The notes beneath the pieces were generated by a model, which saw only the letters and a list, made by a program, of their open reading frames with translations, was not told the DNA's origin and did no database searches. A DNA stretch of 64,000 nt, taken from Marinomonas lutimaris (GTDB taxonomy: Bacteria > Pseudomonadota > Gammaproteobacteria > Pseudomonadales > Marinomonadaceae). This document shows, one piece after another, positions 46,012-55,698 of this stretch (positions within the stretch are counted from its first letter, which is position 1; every line of letters begins with the position of its first letter). Made by a program: the position numbers and the translations under genes. The DNA is taken from contig NZ_JAHLLW010000006.1 of NCBI RefSeq assembly GCF_019426345.1, positions 1-64,000 on the forward strand. The letters run 5' to 3'.

Positions 46012-47922
46012 TTAAATCTCGTCCCACTCATCACTAGATTTTATTATGGACACATCATCACTTTTATTTTCTGAAATATTGTCTACCGTTTTAGACATCA
46101 AACTATGAATCCGCTCAATCATCTCGTTGACAGATTCCCTCGCTCTATCCAAACGCGCAACACCAACACTTCGATCAGATTCAAGTAATGAGAGAGTAGA
46201 AGCCGCCATAGACTTCATACCTTCTATTTGATCCTGAACTTTACTAATATCGTGTTCTATATCTACAGCAAAACGACGGCGAATTTTTTCACTTTCGCCT
46301 TCAGTTGCAGCCAAGCTTGCTAAAACTCCAGCTCTCACTTCATTGAGACAGCGATCGACATCGCCCAACAAAAACACATCAGAAGATAGGTCTTTTTCGA
46401 CTAACGCTAGGCGTTGCAAAACCAACTCATAACCCAATATCAGTGAATCCCGAACCTGCTCAGAAAGCCATGCCATATCGTTTAATTCAACTTGAAGCTC
46501 TTCTTGAAGCTCTTGAAGTGGTGTTCCATCTATCACAACAACATCATTCAACGATGACTCATTGTGATCTGTTTTTTCGTCAATTAGGGATGCTATTTGT
46601 TGTAGTTTAGTAATTTTTTCAAGGGAATGTGTTTGCATCGAGGACGAATTTAATACATCAAAAAGCATAACGACTTTTTTACGCACCGACTCTAAAGACT
46701 TAGCAAAACCAGCATAAGGCGACTCTAGCCTTGATAGTCTAATAGGAGCATCCCAGACATCCTGTTCCAACAACTTCAAGCTGTGGTGTAAAACTTCGAA
46801 TTCAGCAAATTCCGCTTTAGTTTGTATAGAAATAATACAATGCAAACCACTAGAACCATCATCTGGCTCGGAAGCAAAGTGATGAACGCGTAACCAATAA
46901 ACACCATCAGACAAATTCAGTTTTAACTCTTGATCAGATAGCAGAATAGAATCAGCAATACGCTCACCGGTTGGATCATCTAACCCAGAATCGATACCAA
47001 ACAATGACTCAAATAATGGCGTATTTCTAAACCAAAGCCTTTCCGCACCAGCACTCAACCATGTAATGTCGCCTTGAAAATTCGTTACAAAGAATGGTTC
47101 ACTAACCTGAGACAATGCCTTTTCAATTAAACTAAGGCTTTCATTCTGTTGGTCAAGATCAAAATCTCGAGATGCTAATTCATTATCGACTAAGTGACTC
47201 AAGTCAGTAAGTTCATCAATTATTTTTCGGGGAGGAAGAACAGATGTATGTCCATGCTTACGATGGTCTAAGATATGATGCAAACTCAAAAAGCCAGAGC
47301 GTAATTGACGACCAAATCGAGCCGCCAGCATAATCACAATAGCTGCCAATATTAAAAAAATAGCGACTGGAACCCAGATCAACCTTTCAACAAATATTTT
47401 GCGCTCGTAATCCAGACTAACACTGATTTGCAAAAGCTCATCATCTAAAGCCTCTAAATACTCAAATGATGAGTAAGCAGATCGCCTTTCTTTATCCGTT
47501 AAAGGTAAGACGTCCAACTCCCTTAACGCAAGAGAGTCCAACAAAGCAAGCGATTCAGAAACATCAACCCCTGCCGTAAATTCAAAGTCACTAAGGTGAC
47601 CTTTCATCAAGCGATACTCACTCACTAGCATCTGATGCAAATGACTAGAAGAAGGTGCTTTTGAGCTATTACTATCGCTATAAATTAAACGGTCACCAAC
47701 CAATAACCATTCTAACCAATGCTCTTCTGCACTATGCACCAACCCCAAAAGTTCACTCAGCTTCTCTTGTTGAGCATTCTGTTTTTCTAAATTAACGCTC
47801 ATCAACATATACATGCCGGCGAAAGCCAATAGCAATACAAACAACAAGGCTACAACACCTTTTTGCAGGCTATTAATCAGCTCTTTTCTTGGAGCACCAA
47901 ACGGTGAATGCAGTGTATTCAT
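46012..47922 (-). CDS. Membrane sensor-like protein with PAS-like and coiled-coil regions, unrecognised
   Basis: A 636-residue protein from the ATG at 47922. A membrane helix near 22-45 is followed by a periplasmic helical region to about 180, a second helix near 184-205, and a linker. A PAS-like stretch (about 265-370, with PFFVTNFQGDITWLSAGAERLWF) is followed by a long helical tail. This is the layout of a chemoreceptor or histidine kinase, but neither the kinase boxes nor the conserved MCP tip are present. The C-terminus ends DEWDEI, somewhat like the W-x-x-F tether of receptors. It lies between fliJ and the HsbA-like gene, next to another unrecognised gene. The function is unknown. Confidence 0.7.
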   Translation of the reverse strand: MNTLHSPFGAPRKELINSLQKGVVALLFVLLLAFAGMYMLMSVNLEKQNAQQEKLSELLGLVHSAEEHWLEWLLVGDRLIYSDSNSSKAPSSSHLHQMLVSEYRLMKGHLSDFEFTAGVDVSESLALLDSLALRELDVLPLTDKERRSAYSSFEYLEALDDELLQISVSLDYERKIFVERLIWVPVAIFLILAAIVIMLAARFGRQLRSGFLSLHHILDHRKHGHTSVLPPRKIIDELTDLSHLVDNELASRDFDLDQQNESLSLIEKALSQVSEPFFVTNFQGDITWLSAGAERLWFRNTPLFESLFGIDSGLDDPTGERIADSILLSDQELKLNLSDGVYWLRVHHFASEPDDGSSGLHCIISIQTKAEFAEFEVLHHSLKLLEQDVWDAPIRLSRLESPYAGFAKSLESVRKKVVMLFDVLNSSSMQTHSLEKITKLQQIASLIDEKTDHNESSLNDVVVIDGTPLQELQEELQVELNDMAWLSEQVRDSLILGYELVLQRLALVEKDLSSDVFLLGDVDRCLNEVRAGVLASLAATEGESEKIRRRFAVDIEHDISKVQDQIEGMKSMAASTLSLLESDRSVGVARLDRARESVNEMIERIHSLMSKTVDNISENKSDDVSIIKSSDEWDEI

Positions 47923-47942
47923 AGTCAATAATCACTTTCAAG

Positions 47943-49841
47943 CTAATGATGAAGATGGCAAAAGCCAGCAATAAAGGATAAATAATTTTTCTTATTAATA
48001 ACCAAACCAACATCTTGTAAGGATGTAAAACGACTCACTTTATCTTCGAAACCACGAACAGACTCAGCAGAAGATGAAGAAAGCTCCCATGTATGATTTA
48101 CACCTGGCAATGAGGCAAACCAATCACAAGAAGCAAACGAGAAAACTATAGACTCCCCCATCCATTCAAGAATAACGGAAAAAGACATCTTCTCAACCGA
48201 AGAACCGGCATTTTCATAAGCAGAACTCGCCCCATCATGGAGAAGTTCAGCTGACACCCTTCTATCAAAACTACGTCCATCATGAGTAAAAAATGACGCC
48301 AGACAAGGCTTATCATCCTCAAAATACGTCACTGAAGATGTCGCTTTATAAGGTAATAACGCGAATATCAAACTAGCCTCTATGCAAAACATCCTGCCAT
48401 AGGCCTTACCAAAATAATAACCATTCTTAGAAGGATATGTTGATTTATTTTTTTCCGGCCAGCCATGAACCTCAGGCAAGGTGTTCTTACTCAGCAACCA
48501 TGGCTCTAATAACGACGCACCAGTCTGACTTAACCAAATATTTTTTATCCAAGAACGCGGAGCTGACATCGCAGAACATACAGCCTCCACTTCACGAATA
48601 GAAAAATAAGGTAACGCGAAATACTCCCCACCCTGCTTAACCACTAACACTTGAGTTACACCTAAAGACATTGGACAAAACGCCGAGTCGAGCCGTGAAA
48701 TCAAAGGCATATTTAAAAAAACTTCCGCTCGAATATCTTCTTCAGGATGAAACCAAAGACAACCACCAACAGTTAAAAAATCACCTTCGCTAACATCGTA
48801 TCGACCGACACATTCCGCTTGATCAAAGACAAATCGCCCAAAAGAAGTATCGATTTCGTACAAAAAATAGGATAAATAATCACGCCCTAAACATCTCATA
48901 TAAGTCATTTTAAGCGCAGCTTCACTTAAGTCTCGACAGCCAATATAAACGGATCCGCCGTGACGCACAGGAAAATACGCTAAGCGCTCATCCGGCTCAA
49001 AAGCAGTGAAACTATGAGTTTGAGGGACAATACATCCACTTTTGTCTACCGTCGCTAAACTTGATGAAAAAAGAGCGCCGAAGTCCTGATAAAATAGCGT
49101 TTTGAACCTATCTTCAAATAGCGCCAAAAGACGGTAGCGAGAATCACGCGACATGTTCACGTTTTGAAATAGAGGCAAAAAACTCAATTCACATAAAACT
49201 CGCAATGACTCTTTTTCATTAACTGAAAGGACTTGCCATTGTAGTGAGGGAAATCGTCTCTTAAGCCAGGACAGTGATTGCACACTTATCAATAGAAAAC
49301 GACCACTCAAAACAGAGTCTTTTACTGAATCTAACTGGAAGGATACCCGACCAGCACCAGCCAGCGCCTCTAAGTAAGCGTCCACACTCACACTATTACT
49401 TTGAGTTGCCTCTAATCGAGCCTCGTAATTCCGATACACTAGCGAGATATCTTTTTCATCAGCGATCGAAATCACCACAGCCCAGCAAGAACGATCTATA
49501 GCCAGAAGACGATCCGGTTGCCTAGAGAGATCATCACTAAACTGTGCTGCAATAACGACTTGGGAAAGCGCATCGGCTGCAGATAAAAATGCAGAATGAT
49601 AATGACTAAAATAGGGAGAGCCAGATATTAAAAGCCCATCAACTGCAGCTAAAAAAGAATTCAGACGCTGATGATAGAAAGCATGGAGGGTGCTCAATTT
49701 AGATATTTTTTGAAGAGATAACAGAGCAGATTGAAGTTTTTCTAAACCACGCTGAGGACTGTAGACATAATCGTGCAAGGCTATTTCTATGTTGGAAATA
49801 GCCAAAGACAAATCAATTAATCCTTTATCCAGTCGCGCCAT
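47943..49841 (-). CDS. Large hypothetical protein with CheW-like segments, flagellar cluster
   Basis: A 632-residue soluble-looking protein. The first 200 residues are mainly helical (MARLDKGLIDLSLAISNIE...), the rest mixed. Residues near 395-420 (VLVVKQGGEYFALPYFSIREVEAV) read like the first strand pair of a CheW domain. A stretch near 540-560 (SFSVILEWMGESIVFSF) could be another. I do not recognise the protein. It follows fliJ by 51 bases and precedes the membrane sensor-like gene by 20, so the two are likely co-transcribed and may form an array-associated pair. Confidence 0.65.
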   Translation of the reverse strand: MARLDKGLIDLSLAISNIEIALHDYVYSPQRGLEKLQSALLSLQKISKLSTLHAFYHQRLNSFLAAVDGLLISGSPYFSHYHSAFLSAADALSQVVIAAQFSDDLSRQPDRLLAIDRSCWAVVISIADEKDISLVYRNYEARLEATQSNSVSVDAYLEALAGAGRVSFQLDSVKDSVLSGRFLLISVQSLSWLKRRFPSLQWQVLSVNEKESLRVLCELSFLPLFQNVNMSRDSRYRLLALFEDRFKTLFYQDFGALFSSSLATVDKSGCIVPQTHSFTAFEPDERLAYFPVRHGGSVYIGCRDLSEAALKMTYMRCLGRDYLSYFLYEIDTSFGRFVFDQAECVGRYDVSEGDFLTVGGCLWFHPEEDIRAEVFLNMPLISRLDSAFCPMSLGVTQVLVVKQGGEYFALPYFSIREVEAVCSAMSAPRSWIKNIWLSQTGASLLEPWLLSKNTLPEVHGWPEKNKSTYPSKNGYYFGKAYGRMFCIEASLIFALLPYKATSSVTYFEDDKPCLASFFTHDGRSFDRRVSAELLHDGASSAYENAGSSVEKMSFSVILEWMGESIVFSFASCDWFASLPGVNHTWELSSSSAESVRGFEDKVSRFTSLQDVGLVINKKNYLSFIAGFCHLHH

Positions 49842-49892
49842 GCTTCATCCTAACAATAAGCTAAGTGGCTTTACCAAATAGCACTTAAAACG

Positions 49893-50327
49893 CTATCGCA
49901 TATTGTCCAAAAAACGACGCATGGCAAACTCATCGCTCTGAAGCTGCTCTTGCTTTGCTTCAACGATCAATTCCGCTTTGTGGTTTTTTTCTTTTAGCCA
50001 ATCCATGCTTTTGGTTTTCGAGCGAGCTTGCAACCATCGACGCATACTCATATCTGCTTGCTGCTCAGAACGACCTACAGCCGCTTCTTGCTGCACAATC
50101 GCCTGCTGAACACGATTCACAAAATGCTGATAATTGGTCGTCAAATAAGCACTCAAACCTAGTAAGTTACGCTCTGACTCATATTGGCCAGCGTACTCCC
50201 GCAATTCATTCAATTTTTGCTCATCATACTGTACTTTGGCTTTATCTCGAGCTAACTGCTGAGCAGCCGAATCCTCTTTGCGCTTAGCAAGGTCGACTAA
50301 TATCTGCATTCGACGTGATTTTTTCAT
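49893..50327 (-). CDS. fliJ: Flagellar export chaperone/ATPase partner FliJ
   Basis: A 144-residue coiled-coil protein with many charged residues (RRMQILVDLAKRKEDSAAQQLARDK). It joins the FliI hexamer with FlhA. It is 53 bases downstream of fliI. Length and heptad pattern fit the family. Confidence 0.92.
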   Translation of the reverse strand: MKKSRRMQILVDLAKRKEDSAAQQLARDKAKVQYDEQKLNELREYAGQYESERNLLGLSAYLTTNYQHFVNRVQQAIVQQEAAVGRSEQQADMSMRRWLQARSKTKSMDWLKEKNHKAELIVEAKQEQLQSDEFAMRRFLDNMR

Positions 50328-50380
50328 GCATGCCCCATTCGGAAACTCGCTAAATAGTAGACGTTTTTACCTGTAATCGT

Positions 50381-51712
50381 CTACTGTCCCTTGGTCATCG
50401 CTGTAACAAGAGCCTGTAAACTCTGATCAATCGTGAAACTTTCAGTAAGCGACTGCTGAAGGAAATTACGAATCTCAGGCATTTGTATGATAGCTTGGTC
50501 TAAATCCGGATCACTACCTCGAGCGTAAGCCCCCACCGAAATAAGGTCTTGATTCTGCTGAAATTTAGAATACAACTGCTTTACTCGCATCGCTCCATAC
50601 AAGTGATCTTCACTAACTATATGTGGCATAGCCCGAGAAATCGAAGCTTCTATATCAATGGCTGGGTAATGCCCTTCTTCCGCCAACCGTCGAGATAGCA
50701 CAATATGGCCATCAAGAATCGCTCGAGACGCATCTGCGATAGGGTCTTGTTGATCATCACCTTCGGTCAATACGGTATAAAAAGCCGTTACCGAACCACT
50801 GCCTTCACAGCCATTACCAGCCCGCTCTACCAACTGAGGAAGTTTAGAGAACACCGAAGGCGGATAGCCTTTAGTCGCAGGCGGCTCCCCCACTGACAAT
50901 GCAATTTCCCGCTGCGCTTGAGCGTATCGTGTCAGGGAATCCATTAACAACAATACGTTTTTCCCCTGATCCCGATAATATTCAGCAATCCGTGTTGCCA
51001 GCATGGCGGCACGTAGACGCATTAATGCAGAATCATCCGCAGGCGACGCTACAACAACGGAGCGAGCAAGGCCTTCTTCGCCCAGTATTTGATCAATAAA
51101 CTCTTTAACTTCTCGACCACGTTCACCAATTAGACCAACAACAGTAATATCTGCTTCGGTAAATTTGGTCATCATGCCAAGCAACATACTTTTGCCCACA
51201 CCACTGCCCGCAAAAAGCCCCAAACGCTGACCTTTGCCAACCGTGAGCAAACTGTTAATCGCTTTTATACCAACATCTAAAGGCTCACAAATTGGCTTTC
51301 TTTGCAATGGGTTAATCACATTACCGTGTAACGTCACAGAGTCTTTGGTTTTAATCGGCCCTTTGCCATCCAAAGGCTTGCCCAGTCCATTTACCACGCG
51401 ACCAAGTAACTCATCACCAACTGGCATTCTGCTATCGCCAAGCAACGGACGAACCCGCGCGCCAGGAGAAATCCCCTCAATAGCCTCTGTTGGCATCAAA
51501 TAAGTTAAATCTCCGGTAAAACCCACCACTTCAGATTCCACCCAACGGTCCTTGCGAACTTGAACCGAGCAACGATCACCAAGGGCCACAACACAGCCAA
51601 CTGCCTCCATAGTCAAACCGACCATACGCGTCACTTTACCTTCAATTTGAGGAGGCAAAGAAACAGAAGAGACATGACTTAATTTATTTAAACGTTCTTC
51701 AAGGGTGGACAT
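50381..51712 (-). CDS. fliI: Flagellum-specific ATPase FliI
   Basis: A 443-residue F1-type ATPase. The P-loop [13 protein letters not shown] lies near 164-176. [13 protein letters not shown], the Walker [26 protein letters not shown] and the C-terminal domain are all present. It drives unloading of export substrates with FliH and FliJ. It is five bases from fliH. Confidence 0.97.
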   Translation of the reverse strand: MSTLEERLNKLSHVSSVSLPPQIEGKVTRMVGLTMEAVGCVVALGDRCSVQVRKDRWVESEVVGFTGDLTYLMPTEAIEGISPGARVRPLLGDSRMPVGDELLGRVVNGLGKPLDGKGPIKTKDSVTLHGNVINPLQRKPICEPLDVGIKAINSLLTVGKGQRLGLFAGSGVGKSMLLGMMTKFTEADITVVGLIGERGREVKEFIDQILGEEGLARSVVVASPADDSALMRLRAAMLATRIAEYYRDQGKNVLLLMDSLTRYAQAQREIALSVGEPPATKGYPPSVFSKLPQLVERAGNGCEGSGSVTAFYTVLTEGDDQQDPIADASRAILDGHIVLSRRLAEEGHYPAIDIEASISRAMPHIVSEDHLYGAMRVKQLYSKFQQNQDLISVGAYARGSDPDLDQAIIQMPEIRNFLQQSLTESFTIDQSLQALVTAMTKGQ

Positions 51713-51717
51713 GAGCG

Positions 51718-52524
51718 TTAGTCCTGCTCAGGAAGGGAAAGAAGACGAAGCTCATCGCATACGGTTTCTAGTCGCTGCTCTACTCGACCATCGATATGAA
51801 AGGACTTAGAGTCAATCACGAAGCCACCATTAATCAGCGAGTCATCTGCCTCTAGTTGAATGGTTAAACGTTCTTTAACACCAAGCTCGTCCAAAATAGT
51901 GACGTCATCAGGATGAAGACGCAAACGAACTCGCCCTTCGTATTCGCCTATTTCATCAAATACTCTAGTAAGTTGTTCTTTTAAAACTTTATGCCCATCT
52001 TCAGTCATTTTTGAAAGACAGACATTTTCAATGATTCGTGTCATCGATTGATACAATATATTTTCGACAGCAGCACGACTATCTTCTAAAGGCAATGTTA
52101 TCTCTTTAACAACATTCGCCAATAGCATCTCAAGCGCTTCTAGATGAATCTGAGCTTCTGCCCTTGCCTGCGCCAGCCCTTCTTCAACGCCTATTAACCG
52201 ACCTTCTTCATGACCTTTTTCAAAACCATCCACTTCCCCCTTCGCGAAGCCATCAGAATGACCTTTTGCGTGGCCTTCTTCTTCACCTTGAATAAAGCCT
52301 TCATCATAAGCCGCTGAACGAATCTCTTCTAACTGCGAAGCGGTCAAAGGCTCATAAATTAAAGAGTCTTCATCCACTTCTTCTGTCATAACAACGGTGT
52401 TTTTCTGAATAAGAAGTGCAGGACCAGAGCTGGTATTCGGCTTATTATTCTCAAGGTGAGGAAGTTCCCAACGCTCATAAGCGGTTAGCTTACGCTCGCC
52501 TTTTTCATGCTTTTGATCAGACAT
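51718..52524 (-). CDS. fliH: Flagellar export ATPase regulator FliH
   Basis: A 268-residue protein. The centre (about 90-135) contains a run of GxxxG repeats ([27 protein letters not shown]), the typical helix-packing segment of FliH. The C-terminal domain binds FliI; the N-terminus binds FliN. It lies between fliG and fliI. Confidence 0.95.
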   Translation of the reverse strand: MSDQKHEKGERKLTAYERWELPHLENNKPNTSSGPALLIQKNTVVMTEEVDEDSLIYEPLTASQLEEIRSAAYDEGFIQGEEEGHAKGHSDGFAKGEVDGFEKGHEEGRLIGVEEGLAQARAEAQIHLEALEMLLANVVKEITLPLEDSRAAVENILYQSMTRIIENVCLSKMTEDGHKVLKEQLTRVFDEIGEYEGRVRLRLHPDDVTILDELGVKERLTIQLEADDSLINGGFVIDSKSFHIDGRVEQRLETVCDELRLLSLPEQD

Positions 52525-52531
52525 ACTCTAA

Positions 52532-53545
52532 CTAAACCATCTGCTCACCGCCACCACCGAGAACAATTTCTCCGTTATCAGCAAGGCGTCTAGCAACAGC
52601 CAGAATTTCTTTTTGCGCGACTTCTACTTCACTTACACGTACAGGGCCTTTCGCATCCAAATCATCTTTCAACATATCAGCAGCACGAGACGACATATTT
52701 TTGAAAACTTTTTCCTGCATGTCTGGGTCTGCCCCTTTTAATGCAAGAATTAAGGTTTCAGATTCCACTTCGCGAAGAATAATCTGAATACCACGATCAT
52801 CTACATCCAACAAGTTATCAAAGACAAACATCAAATCTTGGATAGTATTTGCCAAATCCTCATCCACATCACGAATAGACTCCATCAATTCAGATTCTAC
52901 CGAACTATCAATAAAGTTCATGATATTTGCTGCAGTACGAATACCACCGATGGTCGTTGACTGCGTTGAATTATTGCCCGAGAACTGACGCTCAAGAATG
53001 TTGTTTAACTCTTGTAACGCTGCTGGCTGAACCGTTTCTAAGGCCGCCACACGTAATACGATATCTAAACGCACTCGCTCATCGAAGTTGGCAAGGATAT
53101 CTGCCGCCTGATCTGGGTCTAGGTAAGAAATAACAATGGCTTGAATCTGAGGATGCTCGTAACGAATAACATCTGCAACTGCACGAGACTCCATCCACTT
53201 CAGCGTATCAAGACCCGTTGTATTACCACCAAGTAGAATTCGATCAATCAAACTACCAGCTTTTTCTTCACCAAGCGCTTCTCTTAGCATATTTCGGATA
53301 TAACCATCAGCCCCCAAACCTAAACCAGTTTGATCGCCGACTAATACTAAAAAATCGTCTAACACTTTTTCAACTTGATGACGCTGGATATTTGACAGCT
53401 GCGCCATCGTCTGACCGATACGCTGAACCTCTTTAGGCCCCATATGCTTTAGTATTTGTGCGGCATCAGACTCACCCAGTGACATAAGTAGCACTGCAGC
53501 TTTTTGAACCGAACTTAATTCTGCGCCTTGGCCTGTATCACTCAT
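52532..53545 (-). CDS. fliG: Motor switch protein FliG
   Basis: A 337-residue protein. The N domain has AVLLMSLGESDAAQILKHMGPKEVQ, the middle domain has the EHPQ motif (RYEHPQIQAIV), and the C domain carries the charged stator-contact helix (KNMSSRAADMLKDDLDAKGPVR). The start ATG at 53545 overlaps the fliF stop (ATGA). An ATG at 53563 would lie inside fliF. Confidence 0.96.
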   Translation of the reverse strand: MSDTGQGAELSSVQKAAVLLMSLGESDAAQILKHMGPKEVQRIGQTMAQLSNIQRHQVEKVLDDFLVLVGDQTGLGLGADGYIRNMLREALGEEKAGSLIDRILLGGNTTGLDTLKWMESRAVADVIRYEHPQIQAIVISYLDPDQAADILANFDERVRLDIVLRVAALETVQPAALQELNNILERQFSGNNSTQSTTIGGIRTAANIMNFIDSSVESELMESIRDVDEDLANTIQDLMFVFDNLLDVDDRGIQIILREVESETLILALKGADPDMQEKVFKNMSSRAADMLKDDLDAKGPVRVSEVEVAQKEILAVARRLADNGEIVLGGGGEQMV

Positions 53546-55218
53546 TTGCTTTCCATTACCCATTGTTTAACGACTTGAGCAACTCGCTCTGGTTCCTCTG
53601 CAATCAAGCCACGAATCGCATTTAATTGACGATCAATTTTTTCAGGAGAACCAGGCACCAATATGTCTTCCGCACTAACAAGAGACACTTGATCATCTGA
53701 AATTTCATCCGTTTCATCGGAGAATATCGCCGCTTCAGTATCTTCAGTAACCGCAATTTTATTCTGATCACTGAGGGTTTTCAAAATTGGACGCACTACC
53801 ACCAGCAACAAGATAAGCACAAATATACCAACCAATGTAGGCTGTATTAGGCTTAGGAACCATGCCTGTTGATAGAATGGTAATTCAACAATGGGCTCTT
53901 CTGGTTCAGGCAAAGCAAAAGGTGAATTAATCACACTAACACTATCGCCACGAGATGGATCATAACCCACCGCATCACGGACCAATAAAGTTAAGCGCCC
54001 CAGCTCATCGTCATTCCAAGGCGTTCTTACAATAGCTGCCGTATCGGGATTCAAACTCATTAAATCATCAACAACAACCGCAACCGATAAACGCCTAACC
54101 ATGCCTTGTTGGCGCTTGGTATAACTAATACTTCGATCTAATTCAAAATTACGTGTTGTTTCTTCGCGAGACTGTCCATTAGCAGCTGATGAACTGCCAC
54201 CGATTGGCGCGCCATTTTCATCAACAGCTTCAGGGATAGTAACTGCACCCGGAGGCTGGTTTGTTAGCGCACCAGGTATGCCGCTCGCATTAGCGCCAGC
54301 GCCGCGATTTTCTTTTAACGTCTGCTCACTGCGCAAAGCGAGTAAATCTGGATTATATTGCTCATTGGTCTTTTCTACAGCAGTGAAATCAACGTCAGCA
54401 GACACTTCAGCTTTAAAGCGCCCTTGGCCTATCACAGGGCCAAGTATGTTATTCACTCGCTGCAGCAACACATCCTCTACTTTGCGAGCATAATCAAACT
54501 GCTTACCAGCCACAGACAATTCAGAGTCTGAATCTTTCTCCGTCAACAAAGTGCCGCGCTGATCAACCACAGTGACGTCTTTATCATTCAACTGAGAAAT
54601 GCTAGAGGCCACTAAATTCACAATAGCCTCCACCTGACTCTTATCCAACCGTCTCCCAGGATAAAGCTCCAAAAACACAGAGGCAGAAGGTTTTCTTGTA
54701 TCACGAACAAAAACAGATTCTTTTGGTATCGCTAAATGCACTCTAGCACTTTTAATACTTTGCAGACTGGAAATAGTTCGACTTAACTCACCTTCAAGAC
54801 CTCGTCTATAACGTGTCGTTTCGACAAATTGAGAAGTGCCGAGGCCTTGCTCCTGATCCATTATTTCCATACCAACAATATTGTCGGAAACGATGCCAGA
54901 GCCAGCTAATTTAAGACGAGCTTGATGATAAAAATCAGATTCAACAAGCAAAGCGCCTGTATTTTGATCTAATTTAAAAGGAATATTATTAACACTGAGG
55001 ATTTCTACAATTTGGTCTGCATTATAATCTGTAATACTACTTAATACAGGCTTGTAATCTGGACCATTACTCCATAAAACTGCCGCTAACCCAATTGCTA
55101 TAGATGCGGCCAAACCGACCATTAATGCAAGCTGACGAATCACCGTCAGCTTATTAAAGCCGGTAACTAACTCTAAATAGAGCTTTTGCTCCGATTGTTC
55201 TGCAGGGACATTATCCAT
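53542..55218 (-). CDS. fliF: Flagellar MS-ring protein FliF
   Basis: A 558-residue protein with membrane helices near 27-50 and 453-475. The periplasmic ring-building motifs (YKPVLSSITDYNADQIVEIL, RARVHLAIP-like segment) lie between, and the C-terminal tail binds FliG. It builds the MS ring around which the motor assembles. It follows fliE by 27 bases. Confidence 0.97.
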   Translation of the reverse strand: MDNVPAEQSEQKLYLELVTGFNKLTVIRQLALMVGLAASIAIGLAAVLWSNGPDYKPVLSSITDYNADQIVEILSVNNIPFKLDQNTGALLVESDFYHQARLKLAGSGIVSDNIVGMEIMDQEQGLGTSQFVETTRYRRGLEGELSRTISSLQSIKSARVHLAIPKESVFVRDTRKPSASVFLELYPGRRLDKSQVEAIVNLVASSISQLNDKDVTVVDQRGTLLTEKDSDSELSVAGKQFDYARKVEDVLLQRVNNILGPVIGQGRFKAEVSADVDFTAVEKTNEQYNPDLLALRSEQTLKENRGAGANASGIPGALTNQPPGAVTIPEAVDENGAPIGGSSSAANGQSREETTRNFELDRSISYTKRQQGMVRRLSVAVVVDDLMSLNPDTAAIVRTPWNDDELGRLTLLVRDAVGYDPSRGDSVSVINSPFALPEPEEPIVELPFYQQAWFLSLIQPTLVGIFVLILLLVVVRPILKTLSDQNKIAVTEDTEAAIFSDETDEISDDQVSLVSAEDILVPGSPEKIDRQLNAIRGLIAEEPERVAQVVKQWVMESK

Positions 55219-55245
55219 TAAAAAGCGCCAAGCGGTTTATAATGC

Positions 55246-55608
55246 CTAAATCGGCATATTCATGATTTTTTCATACGCGTCTACAAGTTTATTACGCACC
55301 TGAGTCATTGCCTCGAATGACACACTCGATTTTTGCAGACCAATCATAACTTGAGGTAAGTCAACCCCTTCGTCACCGCGCTCATAAGATTGGGCTAATT
55401 GTGTAGATTCCTTTTGCAAAGCATTTACATTATTAACTGCATTTTTCAACATTTCCGCGAAATCTGCACGCTCTACAGTCTGGCCTCCCTCGCTCTCACC
55501 GCCCACCTTGGCAACATTAGACACAGGAGAACTCGGCGCCTGAACCTGCGACCGCATATCCCTCATTTGGGACAACACCTGATTAATGTCTGGTCGACCA
55601 GAAATCAT
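55246..55608 (-). CDS. fliE: Flagellar hook-basal body protein FliE
   Basis: A 120-residue protein with a polar N-terminus and the conserved C-terminal region (FAEMLKNAVNNVNALQKESTQLAQSYERGDEGVDLPQVMIGLQKSSVSFEAMTQVRNKLVDAY in parts). It joins MS ring and rod. The ATG at 55608 has an AGGTGA binding site five bases away; a GTG at 55617 is less likely. It is the first gene of fliEFGHIJ. Confidence 0.95.
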   Translation of the reverse strand: MISGRPDINQVLSQMRDMRSQVQAPSSPVSNVAKVGGESEGGQTVERADFAEMLKNAVNNVNALQKESTQLAQSYERGDEGVDLPQVMIGLQKSSVSFEAMTQVRNKLVDAYEKIMNMPI

Positions 55609-55661
55609 GTTATTCACCTAAAAAAATCACATTTATACAACTTAACATATCGCTAATACAC

Positions 55662-55677
55662 AGCTTAGCATAAAGCT
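55662..55677. repeat. Hairpin in the fleR-fliE gap
   Basis: AGCTT-AGCATA-AAGCT lies midway between fleR and fliE. It could weakly end the fleSR message or act as an operator. No sigma-54 site was recognised here. Confidence 0.4.
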
Positions 55678-55698
55678 AATTAAAACAAGATACAAAAA

